A stretch of DNA of 64,000 bases, taken from assembly GCF_028657195.3 (NCBI RefSeq), contig NZ_JANCPR020000051.1, forward strand, positions 1 to 64,000. The letters are read 5' to 3'. Position 1 is the first letter of the stretch, and the number at the start of each line of letters is the position of its first letter. A program made the position numbers and the translations under genes. This DNA is from Streptomyces iconiensis. Its GTDB lineage: Bacteria; Actinomycetota; Actinomycetes; Streptomycetales; Streptomycetaceae. Positions 15,801 through 25,700 of the stretch are shown here, piece by piece. Under the pieces are notes generated by a model. It was not told where the DNA came from and did not search any database. It saw nothing but the letters and a program-made list of their open reading frames with translations.

Positions 15801-16340
15801 TCAGAAGTCGGCCCGCGTCCGCTCGTCCGTGCGCAGCACCGACTCCTGGTTGTAGAGCCGCTGGTAGAGGGCCCGTACGCGCTGGATGTCGGCGTCCTGC
15901 GAGGCGGCCTCCGAGGACGGATAGAAGACGGTCAACTCGTAGGAGCGCTCGCGCTCGATGACGCCGCGCTTGTCCCGCCACTGGCCGCGCCCGTCCTGGA
16001 TCGTCAGCCCGGCGGGGAAGCGCGGGGTGACATGCCTGTCCACGAAGGCGCGGAACTGCCTGTCCGTCACGGGCGGTCCGCCGTCGGGGTCGTCGGTACC
16101 GAAGAAGAGCCGCGTCTCGACGTACGCCTTGCCCCGCTCGGTGGCGGCGCTCGCCCCAGCGCGCGGCGCAGGTCCCTCGTCCAGTGAGGCGTAGGCGACG
16201 GGTGCGGAGACGGACGCTGCCAGCACGGCGGCGGCGGCGAGCGCGACACGCAGCCCGCGCTTCCTGCCGCCGCGGTCGCGGCTTCCCGGCGTGGGTTCGG
16301 GTGCTGGTTCCGGCGTGGAGGTCTTCACGGTGGTCGGCAC
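15801..16340 (-). CDS. DUF3574 domain protein, membrane-anchored or exported
   Basis: A 179-residue protein. After a Pro/Glu-rich start and the basic stretch RDRGGRKRG there is one hydrophobic segment (LRVALAAAAVLAASVSAPVAYA), then a domain reading YVETRLFFGTDDPDGGPPVTDRQFRAFVDRHVTPRFPAGLTIQDGRGQWRDKRGVIERERSYELTVFYP. This matches the DUF3574 family pattern; its function is unknown to me. GTG 16340 is chosen because GAGGAGAGG lies upstream; GTG 16328 is an alternative. The domain probably sits outside the membrane. It precedes the GH18 gene in the same direction with a 100-base gap. Confidence 0.75.
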   Translation of the reverse strand: MPTTVKTSTPEPAPEPTPGSRDRGGRKRGLRVALAAAAVLAASVSAPVAYASLDEGPAPRAGASAATERGKAYVETRLFFGTDDPDGGPPVTDRQFRAFVDRHVTPRFPAGLTIQDGRGQWRDKRGVIERERSYELTVFYPSSEAASQDADIQRVRALYQRLYNQESVLRTDERTRADF

Positions 16341-16556
16341 GGGGCGCGGTCCTCTCCTCAACCCGCCGCACGCGGCGACGGGCTCCCAGGCCGGGCCGTA
16401 CACACGCGCCCGGCGTCGACGAGCCGATCCATGCCCCGCCGTACGGGAGTTGAGGCCCGGAACGCGCCGTTTTCTCCCTGCGAGCCCTGGGCCCCGACCG
16501 GAGCCCTGGCCGGAGTTCCCGCCGGGTCCCTGCCCGGGTCCCCGCCCGGGCCCCCG

Positions 16557-16588
16557 CCGGAGTCCCGGGCGGCCCGCCGGGACTCCGG
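16557..16588 (-). terminator. Hairpin after the DJ-1/PfpI gene
   Basis: CCGGAGTCCCGGGCGG (16557-16572) pairs with CCGCCGGGACTCCGG (16574-16588), with one bulged base. It follows the leftward gene that stops at 16612. Adjacent CCCGGG/CCGGAG repeats make the region low-complexity. Confidence 0.75.
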
Positions 16589-16611
16589 CCGGCGGCAGGG
16601 GGCGGCCGGTG

Positions 16612-17310
16612 TCAGCCGCGCAGGGCCTCTACGAGGCGGTCGGCGAGCGGGGCGGCCGAGGCCGGGTTCTGGCCGGTGTACAGATTGCGGTCCACCACGA
16701 CCTTCGGCGCCCACGGGTCGCCCTCGCGGAAGTGCACGCCCATCTCCATCAGCCGGTCCTGAAGCAGCCAGGGCGCCCGCTCGGCGAGGCCGGCCTGGTT
16801 CTCCTCCGTGTTGGTGAACGCGGTCAGCGCGTACCCGCTGAACGGTGAGGAGCCGTCGGCACGCCGTGTCGCCAGCAGCGCCGCCGGACCGTGGCACACC
16901 ACTCCGAGCGGCTTGCCCGAGTTGAGCGCGGCCGTCAGCAGGGCACCGGACTCCCGGTCGGCCACCAGGTCCTCCATCGGACCGTGCCCTCCCGGGTAGA
17001 ACACGGCGTCGTAGTCGGCGGCGTCGACCTCCGAGAGCTTCAGCGGGTGGCGCAGCTCGTCCATCCGGGCCAGCGAAGCGGCCATGAGTTCGGCGCTCTG
17101 CTGGCCCCCGTTGGCGTCCGGCGCCAGGCTCGCGGGGTCGGCCGTGGGCACGACGCCGCCGGGGGTCGCGACGGTGATGGTGTGCCCGGCCGCCTTGAAG
17201 GCGCGGTACGGGGCCACGGCCTCCTCGGCCCAGAAGCCCGTCGGGTGCGCGCTTCCGTCGGACAGCGTCCAGTGATCGGCGCCGCTCAGCACGAACAGGA
17301 TCCTTGCCAT
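16612..17310 (-). CDS. DJ-1/PfpI-family protein (Hsp31-like)
   Basis: A 232-residue type 1 glutamine-amidotransferase-like protein. The nucleophile elbow is GVVCHGPAALL and an upstream acidic region FYPGGHGPMEDLV completes the usual DJ-1/Hsp31 layout; MARILFVLSGADHWTLSDGSAHPTGFWAEEAVAPYRAFKAAG is the typical start of the Hsp31 subgroup. Members act as glyoxalase III (methylglyoxal to lactate) or as stress chaperones; which applies cannot be read here. ATG 17310 is preceded by GAGAGGAAGACC. It is divergent from the ABC-F leader. Confidence 0.88.
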   Translation of the reverse strand: MARILFVLSGADHWTLSDGSAHPTGFWAEEAVAPYRAFKAAGHTITVATPGGVVPTADPASLAPDANGGQQSAELMAASLARMDELRHPLKLSEVDAADYDAVFYPGGHGPMEDLVADRESGALLTAALNSGKPLGVVCHGPAALLATRRADGSSPFSGYALTAFTNTEENQAGLAERAPWLLQDRLMEMGVHFREGDPWAPKVVVDRNLYTGQNPASAAPLADRLVEALRG

Positions 17311-17394
17311 GGTCTTCCTCTCCCTTCCCTGGGCATTCCGGGTCACCCACCGTAGCCCCGGGAAAACCGGATGCCCGTACGCACACCGGGTGGT

Positions 17395-17400
17395 TACACT
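17395..17400 (+). promoter_or_regulatory. Candidate -10 box of the ABC-F leader transcript
   Basis: TACACT fits a -10 hexamer. Transcription would start about 7 bases later, almost at the leader ATG (17408), making the leader peptide nearly leaderless. No good -35 box is seen. Confidence 0.4.
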
Positions 17401-17407
17401 CGCCCGC

Positions 17408-17434
17408 ATGCACACGCATTACTTCTTTCTCTGA
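17408..17434 (+). CDS. Leader peptide upstream of ABC-F gene (MHTHYFFL)
   Basis: An eight-codon reading frame, ATG CAC ACG CAT TAC TTC TTT CTC TGA, lies 154 bases before the ABC-F start. Short leaders with a His/aromatic run precede many antibiotic-responsive ABC-F genes; ribosome stalling on the leader then relieves attenuation. Downstream there is a perfect palindrome CCGCGTACGCGG (17442-17453) and a GC hairpin at about 17530-17545 that could form alternative structures. Function is inferred from position and composition. Confidence 0.6.
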   Translation: MHTHYFFL

Positions 17435-17587
17435 TCCGGACCCGCGTACGCGGCTCGACCCGCTGGCCTGACCGGCCCGCGTGCGGTCGCCGCTGTCCGC
17501 TTTCCGTATCCGGCCGACACCACCACACCCCCGCGGCGGCGCCGCTCGTACGCGCGTGCCCAGGGGCCTGCCATCAGGGAAAGAACC
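17435..17587 (+). promoter_or_regulatory. Possible transcription attenuator of the ABC-F gene
   Basis: Between leader stop and ABC-F start lie CCGCGTACGCGG (17442-17453), GACCG/CGGTC arms near 17475-17495 and GCGGC/GCCGC arms near 17530-17545. The word CGTACG recurs near both ends, so alternative pairing is possible. No U-tract is seen, so a Rho-type or translational mechanism could equally apply. Confidence 0.4.
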
Positions 17588-19300
<1,713 letters not shown>

Positions 19301-19418
19301 ATCTGCTGCGGATGCGGGACCGCCGGGCCTGCCGCGTTCCCCGGGCGCCCGGAGGCCCGGAGGCCCGGGGGCCCGGAGTTGGGGAGGTCGGGGCTGGGGG
19401 CCCGGAGGTGGGACGGGC

Positions 19419-20534
19419 TTACCCGTACGTCCAGCGCAGCAGTGCGCCGAGGCCGCCCACGGGGATGTCCTCGCCCGGGCCGGGGACCAGCACCTCGGCA
19501 CCCGTGGCAGCCGCGTTGCGCAGCAGCGCGTCGTCAGCGCGGGCGGGGGACGGGTCAGGCGCTCCGAGGTAGGCCAGTTCGGAGCGGCGTACGCCGATCT
19601 GGTCGGGGTCAGGCCCCACCCACACCTCCTGGTGTGCGTCGGGCCCCTCCGGATCGACGAGGAGCGTGCCGACGCGGTGTTCCCTGGCCGCCTCGATCAA
19701 GGCCGGTACGCCCTCGGCCGCCTCGGGTTCGTGGCCGGGAGCGCGTCCGGCGCGGAACGCCTCCAGGGTCTCGGCCGCGTGCCGACCGGCGTACTCCGTC
19801 CTGACCCGCTCGGCCTCCAGGTCGAGCAGTTCCGTACCGGAGCCGGGCGCCCGCCCGCCGTGCGAGGTCTCGACGGTGACGGCGCCGATGGCCTGCGGCA
19901 ACCGCTCGTGGACGGCGCGGCGCTCCCGGGTGTCGCCGCAGAGCACGAGCACATCGGCGCCCGTCTCCTCGAAGCGCGACACTGTGGCCTCCGCGATGAG
20001 GGCCGCGTTGTTCTCCCAGGTGTTCTCGACCCGCGTCTGGAAGTGCCGCTCGGACATCTCGCCCGAACTGGTGCGGTGCACGGGCCACGCGTCGCCGTCC
20101 ACGCGGCCCGCCGCGTGGGTGCCCTGTGCGTCGCTGAGCTGGAAGTCGGCCCCCGTACGGTCCACGCGCACGGTCAGACACAGCGGGTCCTCGCTGGTCA
20201 GCCGGGGGAGCGGTGCCAGGTGCGGCAGTACGGACCAGCTCACCATCCGCCGTTCGGGAACGTCGGTGAGCGGCAGGTCCAGCACCACCTCGCCGCCGGC
20301 CGCGAACACGACGCTGCCCAGCGGCTCCTCCTGGGGCGAGCGCGCTTCCAGCCGCTCGGCGACGGCCTCAGCCGTCGCCACGTCGGCGCCCTGCTGGGTC
20401 AGCTCGTCGGCGATTCCGCGCGCTGCCAGGCGTCGCTCGGTCCCCGCCGACTCCGTGGCCTGCGGCGTGTCCGAGTAGACCGTGGCCCACGGTCCGTTCC
20501 TGGTGAGAAGGGGGGCGAGGGATGAGAGGTGCAT
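19419..20534 (-). CDS. baeRF2 / Rv2629-like protein
   Basis: A 371-residue protein of the bacterial/archaeal eRF1-like superfamily. Markers include MHLSSLAPLLTRNGPWATVYSDT at the N-terminus, VSWSVLPHLAPLPRL, the FQTRVENTWENNAALIAEATVSRFEETGADVLVLCGD block and the C-terminal VGGLGALLRWTYG. The mycobacterial relative Rv2629 is known as a dormancy- or hypoxia-associated protein; a ribosome or stress role is inferred. ATG 20534 has AGGGAGGAAGC upstream. A 21-bp tandem repeat lies right upstream. Confidence 0.75.
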   Translation of the reverse strand: MHLSSLAPLLTRNGPWATVYSDTPQATESAGTERRLAARGIADELTQQGADVATAEAVAERLEARSPQEEPLGSVVFAAGGEVVLDLPLTDVPERRMVSWSVLPHLAPLPRLTSEDPLCLTVRVDRTGADFQLSDAQGTHAAGRVDGDAWPVHRTSSGEMSERHFQTRVENTWENNAALIAEATVSRFEETGADVLVLCGDTRERRAVHERLPQAIGAVTVETSHGGRAPGSGTELLDLEAERVRTEYAGRHAAETLEAFRAGRAPGHEPEAAEGVPALIEAAREHRVGTLLVDPEGPDAHQEVWVGPDPDQIGVRRSELAYLGAPDPSPARADDALLRNAAATGAEVLVPGPGEDIPVGGLGALLRWTYG

Positions 20535-20903
20535 GCTTCCTCCCTGCTGCTCCGAGGGTGCTTGCGGGACCCGGGTACCCCTGTGTGCCGCCGCGAATCG
20601 GGACCCTGGCGAGGACGATCCCGGACCGTGCGAGGACGACCCGGATCGTGCGTAGGCGATCCCGGACGGCGCGAGGGCGATCCCGGACGGTGCGTGGGCG
20701 ATCCCGGATGGTGCTGCGTGGGCGGTCACGCGGACCGGCGGCACCGTACCGTGAGGTCGCCCGCTCTCCCGGTTCCGTCCCGTGGCCGGGCGTCACCGCC
20801 CGTGAGCCGTCCGCGAGCCGCGTGTGAACCACCTGTGGCCCACCCGTAGCCCGTGCGGGGACCGGGCGGGCGGGCGCCGGGGTGTCATGCCAAGATCCGT
20901 TGC
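20535..20903. other. Intergenic region with tandem repeat, divergent baeRF2 and PTS genes
   Basis: This 369-base region separates two divergent genes and must hold both promoters. It contains the 21-bp tandem repeat at 20611-20714. I see no further gene and no clear promoter hexamers. Confidence 0.5.
20611..20714. repeat. 21-bp tandem repeat, five units
   Basis: Five imperfect units of about GAGGGCGATCCCGGACGGTG plus C start at 20611, 20632 (20 bp), 20652, 20673 and 20694. Because the period is a multiple of three, the opposite strand reads as an open heptapeptide repeat (APSGIAH-like), but that frame has no gene-like start. Confidence 0.85.
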
Positions 20904-21692
20904 ATGGCGTCCCTGAGTGAACTTCTGCCGACCGAGGCGATCCGGCTCGACGTTCCCGCTGCCGACTGGCGTGAGGCGGTCAGGGTGGCGGGGGAGCTGC
21001 TGGTCGCGAACGGCACCAGTACCGACGTGTATACGGCCGAGATGATCCGCAACGTCGAGGAGAACGGCCCGTACATCGTCATCGCGCCCGGCTTCGCCTT
21101 CGCGCACGCCAGGCCCTCGGCCGCCGTACGGCGTACGGGGATGTCGTGGGTGCGGCTGGCGGAGCCCGTCGAGTTCGGGCACGAGGCCAACGACCCGGTG
21201 ACGCTCGTCGTCGCGCTCGCCGCGCGGGACTCGGGAGCGCACACGGCCGCCATGGCCTCGCTGGCCCGGCTGCTCGGTGACCCCGGCACCGAGTCGGCGC
21301 TACGGGACGCGCCCACACCCGAGGCGCTTCACCTGGTGCTGGAGCAGCAGGACGCGGGGCCCGCCCGTGCCGGAGAGGGCGAGGAGCCCCGCGCCACGGG
21401 TCCCGCGGTGCAGAAGATCCTCACCGTCTGCGGCAACGGCGTCGGCACCAGCCTCTTCCTGAAGAACACCCTGGAGAAGGTCCTGGACCGCTGGGGCTGG
21501 GACAGGAACATCACCGTCGAGGCGACCGACACCATCTCGGCCAAGGGCAAGGCGTCCGAGGCGGCTGCCATCCTCACCTCCCGCGAGATCGCCAGAACCC
21601 TCGGCGACGTAGGAGTGCCGGTGAAGGTCGTGGAGGACTTCACCAGCACGTCCGAGGTCGACAGGACGCTGCGCGACACCTACGACGTCTGA
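20904..21692 (+). CDS. PTS fusion protein EIIA-EIIB (fructose/mannitol-type IIA, ascorbate/lactose-type IIB)
   Basis: A 262-residue cytoplasmic phosphotransfer protein. Residues 1-148 form an EIIA domain with the phospho-histidine in APGFAFAHARPS (His68). After a linker (AGPARAGEGEEPRATGP), residues 168-262 form an EIIB domain with VCGNGVGTSLFLKNTLEKV (phospho-Cys176), as in UlaB/SgaB. It passes phosphate from HPr to the sugar carried by the EIIC encoded 16 bases downstream. ATG 20904 has only a weak RBS. Fusion of IIA and IIB is known in other PTS families; the operon has no separate IIA. The sugar is unknown; ascorbate, pentitols or galactitol-like compounds are options. Confidence 0.85.
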   Translation: MASLSELLPTEAIRLDVPAADWREAVRVAGELLVANGTSTDVYTAEMIRNVEENGPYIVIAPGFAFAHARPSAAVRRTGMSWVRLAEPVEFGHEANDPVTLVVALAARDSGAHTAAMASLARLLGDPGTESALRDAPTPEALHLVLEQQDAGPARAGEGEEPRATGPAVQKILTVCGNGVGTSLFLKNTLEKVLDRWGWDRNITVEATDTISAKGKASEAAAILTSREIARTLGDVGVPVKVVEDFTSTSEVDRTLRDTYDV

Positions 21693-21708
21693 GAGGGCGG
21701 AAGACGCC

Positions 21709-23322
21709 ATGGACTGGCTTGTCACGATCGCGAAGTTCCTCGTCAACGAGATCCTCAGCGTTCCCGCCTACCTCATCGGCCTCATCACGACGGCCGGTCT
21801 GATCGCACTGAAGAAGTCGGTGGGGCAGATCATCGGCGGCGCCATCAAGGCGACGCTGGGCTTCCTCCTCATCAACGCGGGTGCGGGACTCGTCGTCAGC
21901 TCCCTCGCCCCGCTGGGCAAGATGATCCAAGGAGCTACGGGCGCACACGGCGTGATCCCCACCAACGAGGCCATCGTGGGCATCGCACAGGAGCAGTTCG
22001 GCGCGCGCGTCGCCTGGCTGATGATCGTCGGCTTCGCCCTCAGCCTCGTACTCGCCCGCTTCACACCGCTGCGCTACGTCTTCCTGACGGGCCACCACAT
22101 GCTGTTCATGGCGACCCTGTTGACCATGGTGCTGGCAACGGCGGGGCTGTCCTCATGGGTGGTGGTCGTCCTCGGCGGTGTGCTGCTCGGCATCATGCTC
22201 GTCGCGATGCCGGCCTTCGCCCACCCGTGGACCAAACGCATCACGGGCAACAACAGCATCGCCATCGGCCACTTCGGTACGGCGGGCTATGTCACGGCAG
22301 GTTCGGTGGGCCAGCTGGTCGGCAAACGCAGCCGCAGCACCGAGGACATGAAGCTGCCTGAGGGGCTGCGCTTCCTGCGTGACTCCATGGTGGCGACCGC
22401 GCTGTCCATGCTGCTGATCTACCTGATCATGGCCATCGTCTACGTCGCCAAGGCCGGTCAGGACACGGCCTTCAAGGCATTCGCGACGGACGGCGGCGCC
22501 GGCGCGAGCGATCTCGGCAACTATCTGATGCAGGCCGTGATGCAGGGCCTGCAGTTCGGTATTTCCGTGGCGATCATCCTCTTCGGCGTCCGTACGATCC
22601 TCGGCGAACTCGTCCCCGCCTTCCAGGGCATCGCGCAGAAGGTCGTGCCCGGGGCCGTGCCCGCGCTGGACGCGCCGATCGTCTTCCCGTACGCGCAGAA
22701 CGCCGTCCTCATCGGCTTCATCTCCAGCTTCGTCGGCGGCCTGTGCATGCTGGCGCTGCTGGCCTGGGTGCTCAACCCGGCCTTCGGCCTCGCGCTGGTT
22801 CTGCCGGGACTCGTCCCGCACTTCTTCACGGGCGGCGCGGCCGGGGTCTACGGCAATGCGACGGGTGGCCGGCGCGGCGCCGTCGTCGGCGCGTTCTGCA
22901 ACGGTCTGCTCATCACGTTCCTGCCCGCCGTTCTGCTGAAGGTGCTCGGCGCCTTCGGCAACGAGAACACGACGTTCGGGGATGCCGACTTCGGCTGGTT
23001 CGGCTCGCTCATCGGCTTCGCCGCCAAGGCAGGGGACGTCGGCGGCATCGTGCTCATGCTGGCGATCGGCGCCGCTGTGCTGGTCGGCGCCATCACCGTG
23101 CAAAAGCGTGTCGTCGACACCGGCTGGGACCCCGGAGCCCGGCGCGACGCGGTCATGCCCGCCACCGACACCAGCCCCGCCGAGGCCGCCACCGACACCA
23201 GCCCCGCCGAGGCCGCCGTCGCCACCGGCATCCCCGAGGCGGGCCCCGGCGGCATCCGCCAGTACGCGAAGATCCCGCCCCCGGCCGGAGCCCCCAAGCC
23301 GCCCCCGCCGCCTGAGGATTGA
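21709..23322 (+). CDS. PTS ascorbate-type EIIC transporter (UlaA/SgaT family)
   Basis: A 537-residue permease with about 11 membrane segments. The family pattern is visible from the start: VPAYLIGLITTAGLIALKKSVGQIIGGAIKATLGFLLINAGAGLV, then GVIPTNEAIVGIAQEQFG, FLTGHHMLFMATLL and GNNSIAIGHFGTAGY. It carries the sugar while the EIIA-EIIB protein phosphorylates it. RBS GGCGGAAG precedes ATG 21709. The C-terminal 65 residues form a disordered Pro/Ala tail with a perfect 9-residue repeat (ATDTSPAEA twice) ending PPPAGAPKPPPPPED, unusual for a PTS permease. No metabolic partner enzymes are adjacent. Confidence 0.9.
   Translation: MDWLVTIAKFLVNEILSVPAYLIGLITTAGLIALKKSVGQIIGGAIKATLGFLLINAGAGLVVSSLAPLGKMIQGATGAHGVIPTNEAIVGIAQEQFGARVAWLMIVGFALSLVLARFTPLRYVFLTGHHMLFMATLLTMVLATAGLSSWVVVVLGGVLLGIMLVAMPAFAHPWTKRITGNNSIAIGHFGTAGYVTAGSVGQLVGKRSRSTEDMKLPEGLRFLRDSMVATALSMLLIYLIMAIVYVAKAGQDTAFKAFATDGGAGASDLGNYLMQAVMQGLQFGISVAIILFGVRTILGELVPAFQGIAQKVVPGAVPALDAPIVFPYAQNAVLIGFISSFVGGLCMLALLAWVLNPAFGLALVLPGLVPHFFTGGAAGVYGNATGGRRGAVVGAFCNGLLITFLPAVLLKVLGAFGNENTTFGDADFGWFGSLIGFAAKAGDVGGIVLMLAIGAAVLVGAITVQKRVVDTGWDPGARRDAVMPATDTSPAEAATDTSPAEAAVATGIPEAGPGGIRQYAKIPPPAGAPKPPPPPED
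23161..23214 (+). repeat. Perfect 27-bp tandem duplication inside the EIIC gene
   Basis: The 27 bases at 23161-23187 are repeated exactly at 23188-23214, encoding ATDTSPAEA twice in the C-terminal tail. The identity points to a recent slippage or duplication. Confidence 0.95.
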
Positions 23323-23591
23323 GGGCGCGGGAGCGGCGCGCAGAGCGGGGGCGGCGCCGCAGAGCTGGAGCGGGGGCGGGAGCTGGAGTGGCCGGAGCGT
23401 GGGAGGCACTGGGGGCGGTGGGGTGTGAAGGCGCCGGGGGGCGGGGGAGCTGGGGATTTCGGGAGCGGGGCACCTGTGGGGAGCGGGGAGCGGGGACTGC
23501 GGGGTGAGCGGGCGGGGGTGGGGTAAACCGAACCTCCGATCCCCGTGCTGCCACGATCGAAGTGCGGCGCCGGCGGGGCGAGTCTGGACGC
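23323..23591. other. G-rich, strand-biased intergenic region
   Basis: This stretch is nearly all G-rich blocks on the + strand (GAGCGGGGGCGGGAG, GGGGGGCGGGGG, TGGGGAGCGGGGAGCGGGG). Four or more G-runs lie close together, so a G-quadruplex could form in RNA or DNA. It must hold the promoter of the sensor operon, but no hexamers stand out. Confidence 0.45.
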
Positions 23592-24353
23592 ATGACCTCC
23601 ACGGACGCGGACCGAACCCGCCACACCGCCCCCGCCGGCACTCTGGGCAGTGTCGACACCCGGGCAGACACCAGGGCCGACGCCCGGGCCGAGACCGGTG
23701 CCGGTGCCGATGCCGCTGAGCCCGCCGACACGACCGGCACCCCCGGTACCGCCGACGGCAGGTCCGCGGCGCGCAGGCCCTGGTGGGCCGTTGCGCTGCG
23801 GGAACCGTTTCTCGCCGCCACCTGGCGCCGGGTCGCCTATGTCCTGCTCGCGTTGCCCGTATCGCTGATCTGTGTGCCCCTCGCGCTGGTCGGCGGCCCG
23901 GCGGCGCCTGTCCAACGTGCGCTCGCCGAGCGGCTGTTGGGCGTGCGGATCGAGGCGCCTTCCCGCCCGGGGCCGTACGCCTTCGTGCACGCGGTGCTCA
24001 GCCTGCCCCTCAACGCCATAGCGGCCCTCGTCACGGTCTACGGCTGGTCGCTCATACCCCTCAACCTCGGCTGGCCCGTGCGCGGAGTGGTCGGCCTGGG
24101 TGACCCGGACCCCGCACACGACTGGGGCGGCCCGACCTTCGCCGGCGCCTGGGCCACACATGTGGCGGGCGGCGTCGGTATCGCGCTGCTGCTGATGCCA
24201 TGGATCGGACGCGGCCTCGCCGCACTCCAGCTGCGGCTGGCCACGGCACTGCTCGGGGCGGGGCGCCGGGGCGTCACCGGCGCCGTCGGCTGTGCGCTGG
24301 CGGCCATAGCTGTCGGCTGCGGGCTGGTGTACCTGTTCTCCCACCAGACCTGA
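23592..24353 (+). CDS. Membrane protein with sensor-like domain, paired with two-component system
   Basis: A 253-residue protein with a 60-residue Asp/Ala/Thr-rich N-terminus followed by four hydrophobic segments (RRVAYVLLALPVSLICVPLALV, VHAVLSLPLNAIAALVTVYGW, WATHVAGGVGIALLLMPWIG, VGCALAAIAVGCGLVYLF). The arrangement resembles the sensor domain that precedes many actinomycete NarL-type kinases, here as a separate protein. It begins 12 bases after a weak GGGGCGAG RBS and lies 43 bases before the kinase gene. It probably senses a membrane signal with the kinase. Confidence 0.65.
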   Translation: MTSTDADRTRHTAPAGTLGSVDTRADTRADARAETGAGADAAEPADTTGTPGTADGRSAARRPWWAVALREPFLAATWRRVAYVLLALPVSLICVPLALVGGPAAPVQRALAERLLGVRIEAPSRPGPYAFVHAVLSLPLNAIAALVTVYGWSLIPLNLGWPVRGVVGLGDPDPAHDWGGPTFAGAWATHVAGGVGIALLLMPWIGRGLAALQLRLATALLGAGRRGVTGAVGCALAAIAVGCGLVYLFSHQT

Positions 24354-24395
24354 AGCCTGCTCTGCCGCCGGACCGAACCCCGCTGGAGCGACCGT

Positions 24396-25700
24396 ATGTT
24401 GGAGACCATGCCCCGCCTCCCGAGCCCTCCGCACGCCCTACCCGCCGCTCCGTACGGGCTCCGTGACCTGGCAGGACTGCTGTGGGCGCTGCTCTCGGTG
24501 CCGCTCGGGCTCGTGCTGCTGGCCGTGGAGCTGGCCGGGCTCGTGCTGGGCGGACTGCTGTCCTGGACGGCGCCGGGGCTGTGGTTGCTGGCGCTGACCG
24601 TGCGGGGCGCGCTCGCCGCCGGAGACCTCCACCGGGCTGTGACCCGGAAGGTGTGGGGCGAGACCGTCGATCCGCCGCCGCGCAGCACAGGGGCGGGTGC
24701 GCTGGCCTGGCGGCGGGCGCTGCTGAGGGAACGGGCCGGATGGCGCGCTGTCGGCTGGTCGCTGCTCGCCTGGTTCATCGCGCTGCCGCCCCTGGCCGCC
24801 GTCACCATCGGCTACGTCTACGGGCTGCTGCTCCTGACACACCCTCTGATCCAGCGCTGGAACTACACCACGGTTCACCTCCCTGACGGCTCGACCAGGC
24901 GGGTGTCGCTGGAGGTCGGCGGCGTCCAGTTCGACACCTGGCCCCGGTGGCTGCTGCCGATGCTCGTCGGCGCCGTGCTTCTGCTGCTCGCGCCGACCCT
25001 GGTGCGCCTGGCGACGGCACCCCAGCGGGTGCTCCAGGCGGCGCTGCTGGGCTGCAGCCCGGCCGACCAGCGCATCCGCACTCTGGAGGAGACCCGGGCC
25101 CAGGCCGTCACGGACGCCGACGCGACCCTGCGCCGCATCGAACGCGATCTGCACGACGGCACCCAGGCCCGCTTGGTGGGCCTGGGAATGCACCTCACTC
25201 TTGTCAGGGAACTGGTCGCGGCCGGGGCGGAGAAGGAAGAGCTGCTCGCCGTGCTGGAGACGGCGAGAGGCAATGCCACCGCAGCCGTCGCCGACCTGCG
25301 CGACCTCGTCAAGGGCATACACCCACCCGTTCTCGACCAGGGCCTGGAGACCGCGCTGGCCACCCTCGTCGCGGGCTGCCCGCTGGACACCGAGTTGAGC
25401 TGCGACATCCATCGCAGACCCGACCCGGCGCTGGAGTCCATCGCGTACTTCTGCGCCGCCGAACTGCTCGCCAACGCCACCAAGCACAGCGGGTCCTCGT
25501 CCCTCACCGTGGACGCGTACACCGAGACGCGTGCGCTTGTGCTGAGCGTGCGCGACGAAGGACACGGGGGTGCCGTCGTCGGCGCGGGCAGCGGGCTGAC
25601 CGGACTGCTGGCACGTGTCCGCACGGTGGACGGGACGCTGGAGTGCGACAGCCCGCCGGGAGGGCCTACGGTGGTCACCGTCCGGCTCCCCATGGCATGA
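24396..25700 (+). CDS. NarL-type sensor histidine kinase
   Basis: A 434-residue membrane kinase. The N-terminal half has two pairs of hydrophobic segments (residues about 25-70 and 120-200), again sensor-domain-like. The dimerisation and phosphotransfer helix is RRIERDLHDGTQARLVGLGMHL (phospho-His253), and the ATPase N-box is AAELLANATKHS, with G-box VVGAGSGLTGLLARV. ATG 24396 is preceded by TGGAGCG. The gene is followed by its response regulator. The signal is unknown; such systems often answer to cell-envelope stress. Confidence 0.9.
   Translation: MLETMPRLPSPPHALPAAPYGLRDLAGLLWALLSVPLGLVLLAVELAGLVLGGLLSWTAPGLWLLALTVRGALAAGDLHRAVTRKVWGETVDPPPRSTGAGALAWRRALLRERAGWRAVGWSLLAWFIALPPLAAVTIGYVYGLLLLTHPLIQRWNYTTVHLPDGSTRRVSLEVGGVQFDTWPRWLLPMLVGAVLLLLAPTLVRLATAPQRVLQAALLGCSPADQRIRTLEETRAQAVTDADATLRRIERDLHDGTQARLVGLGMHLTLVRELVAAGAEKEELLAVLETARGNATAAVADLRDLVKGIHPPVLDQGLETALATLVAGCPLDTELSCDIHRRPDPALESIAYFCAAELLANATKHSGSSSLTVDAYTETRALVLSVRDEGHGGAVVGAGSGLTGLLARVRTVDGTLECDSPPGGPTVVTVRLPMA

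Noticed and set aside
14119..16371. Leftward 750-codon frame across LPMO and GH18 genes
   Set aside because: It runs antisense to the LPMO and out of frame with GH18 and DUF3574, which have motifs and RBS. It is very Arg-rich.
19301..19418. Terminator between ABC-F and baeRF2 genes
   Set aside because: CCCGGAGG/CCCGGGGG repeats can fold in many ways, but no single convincing stem stands out.
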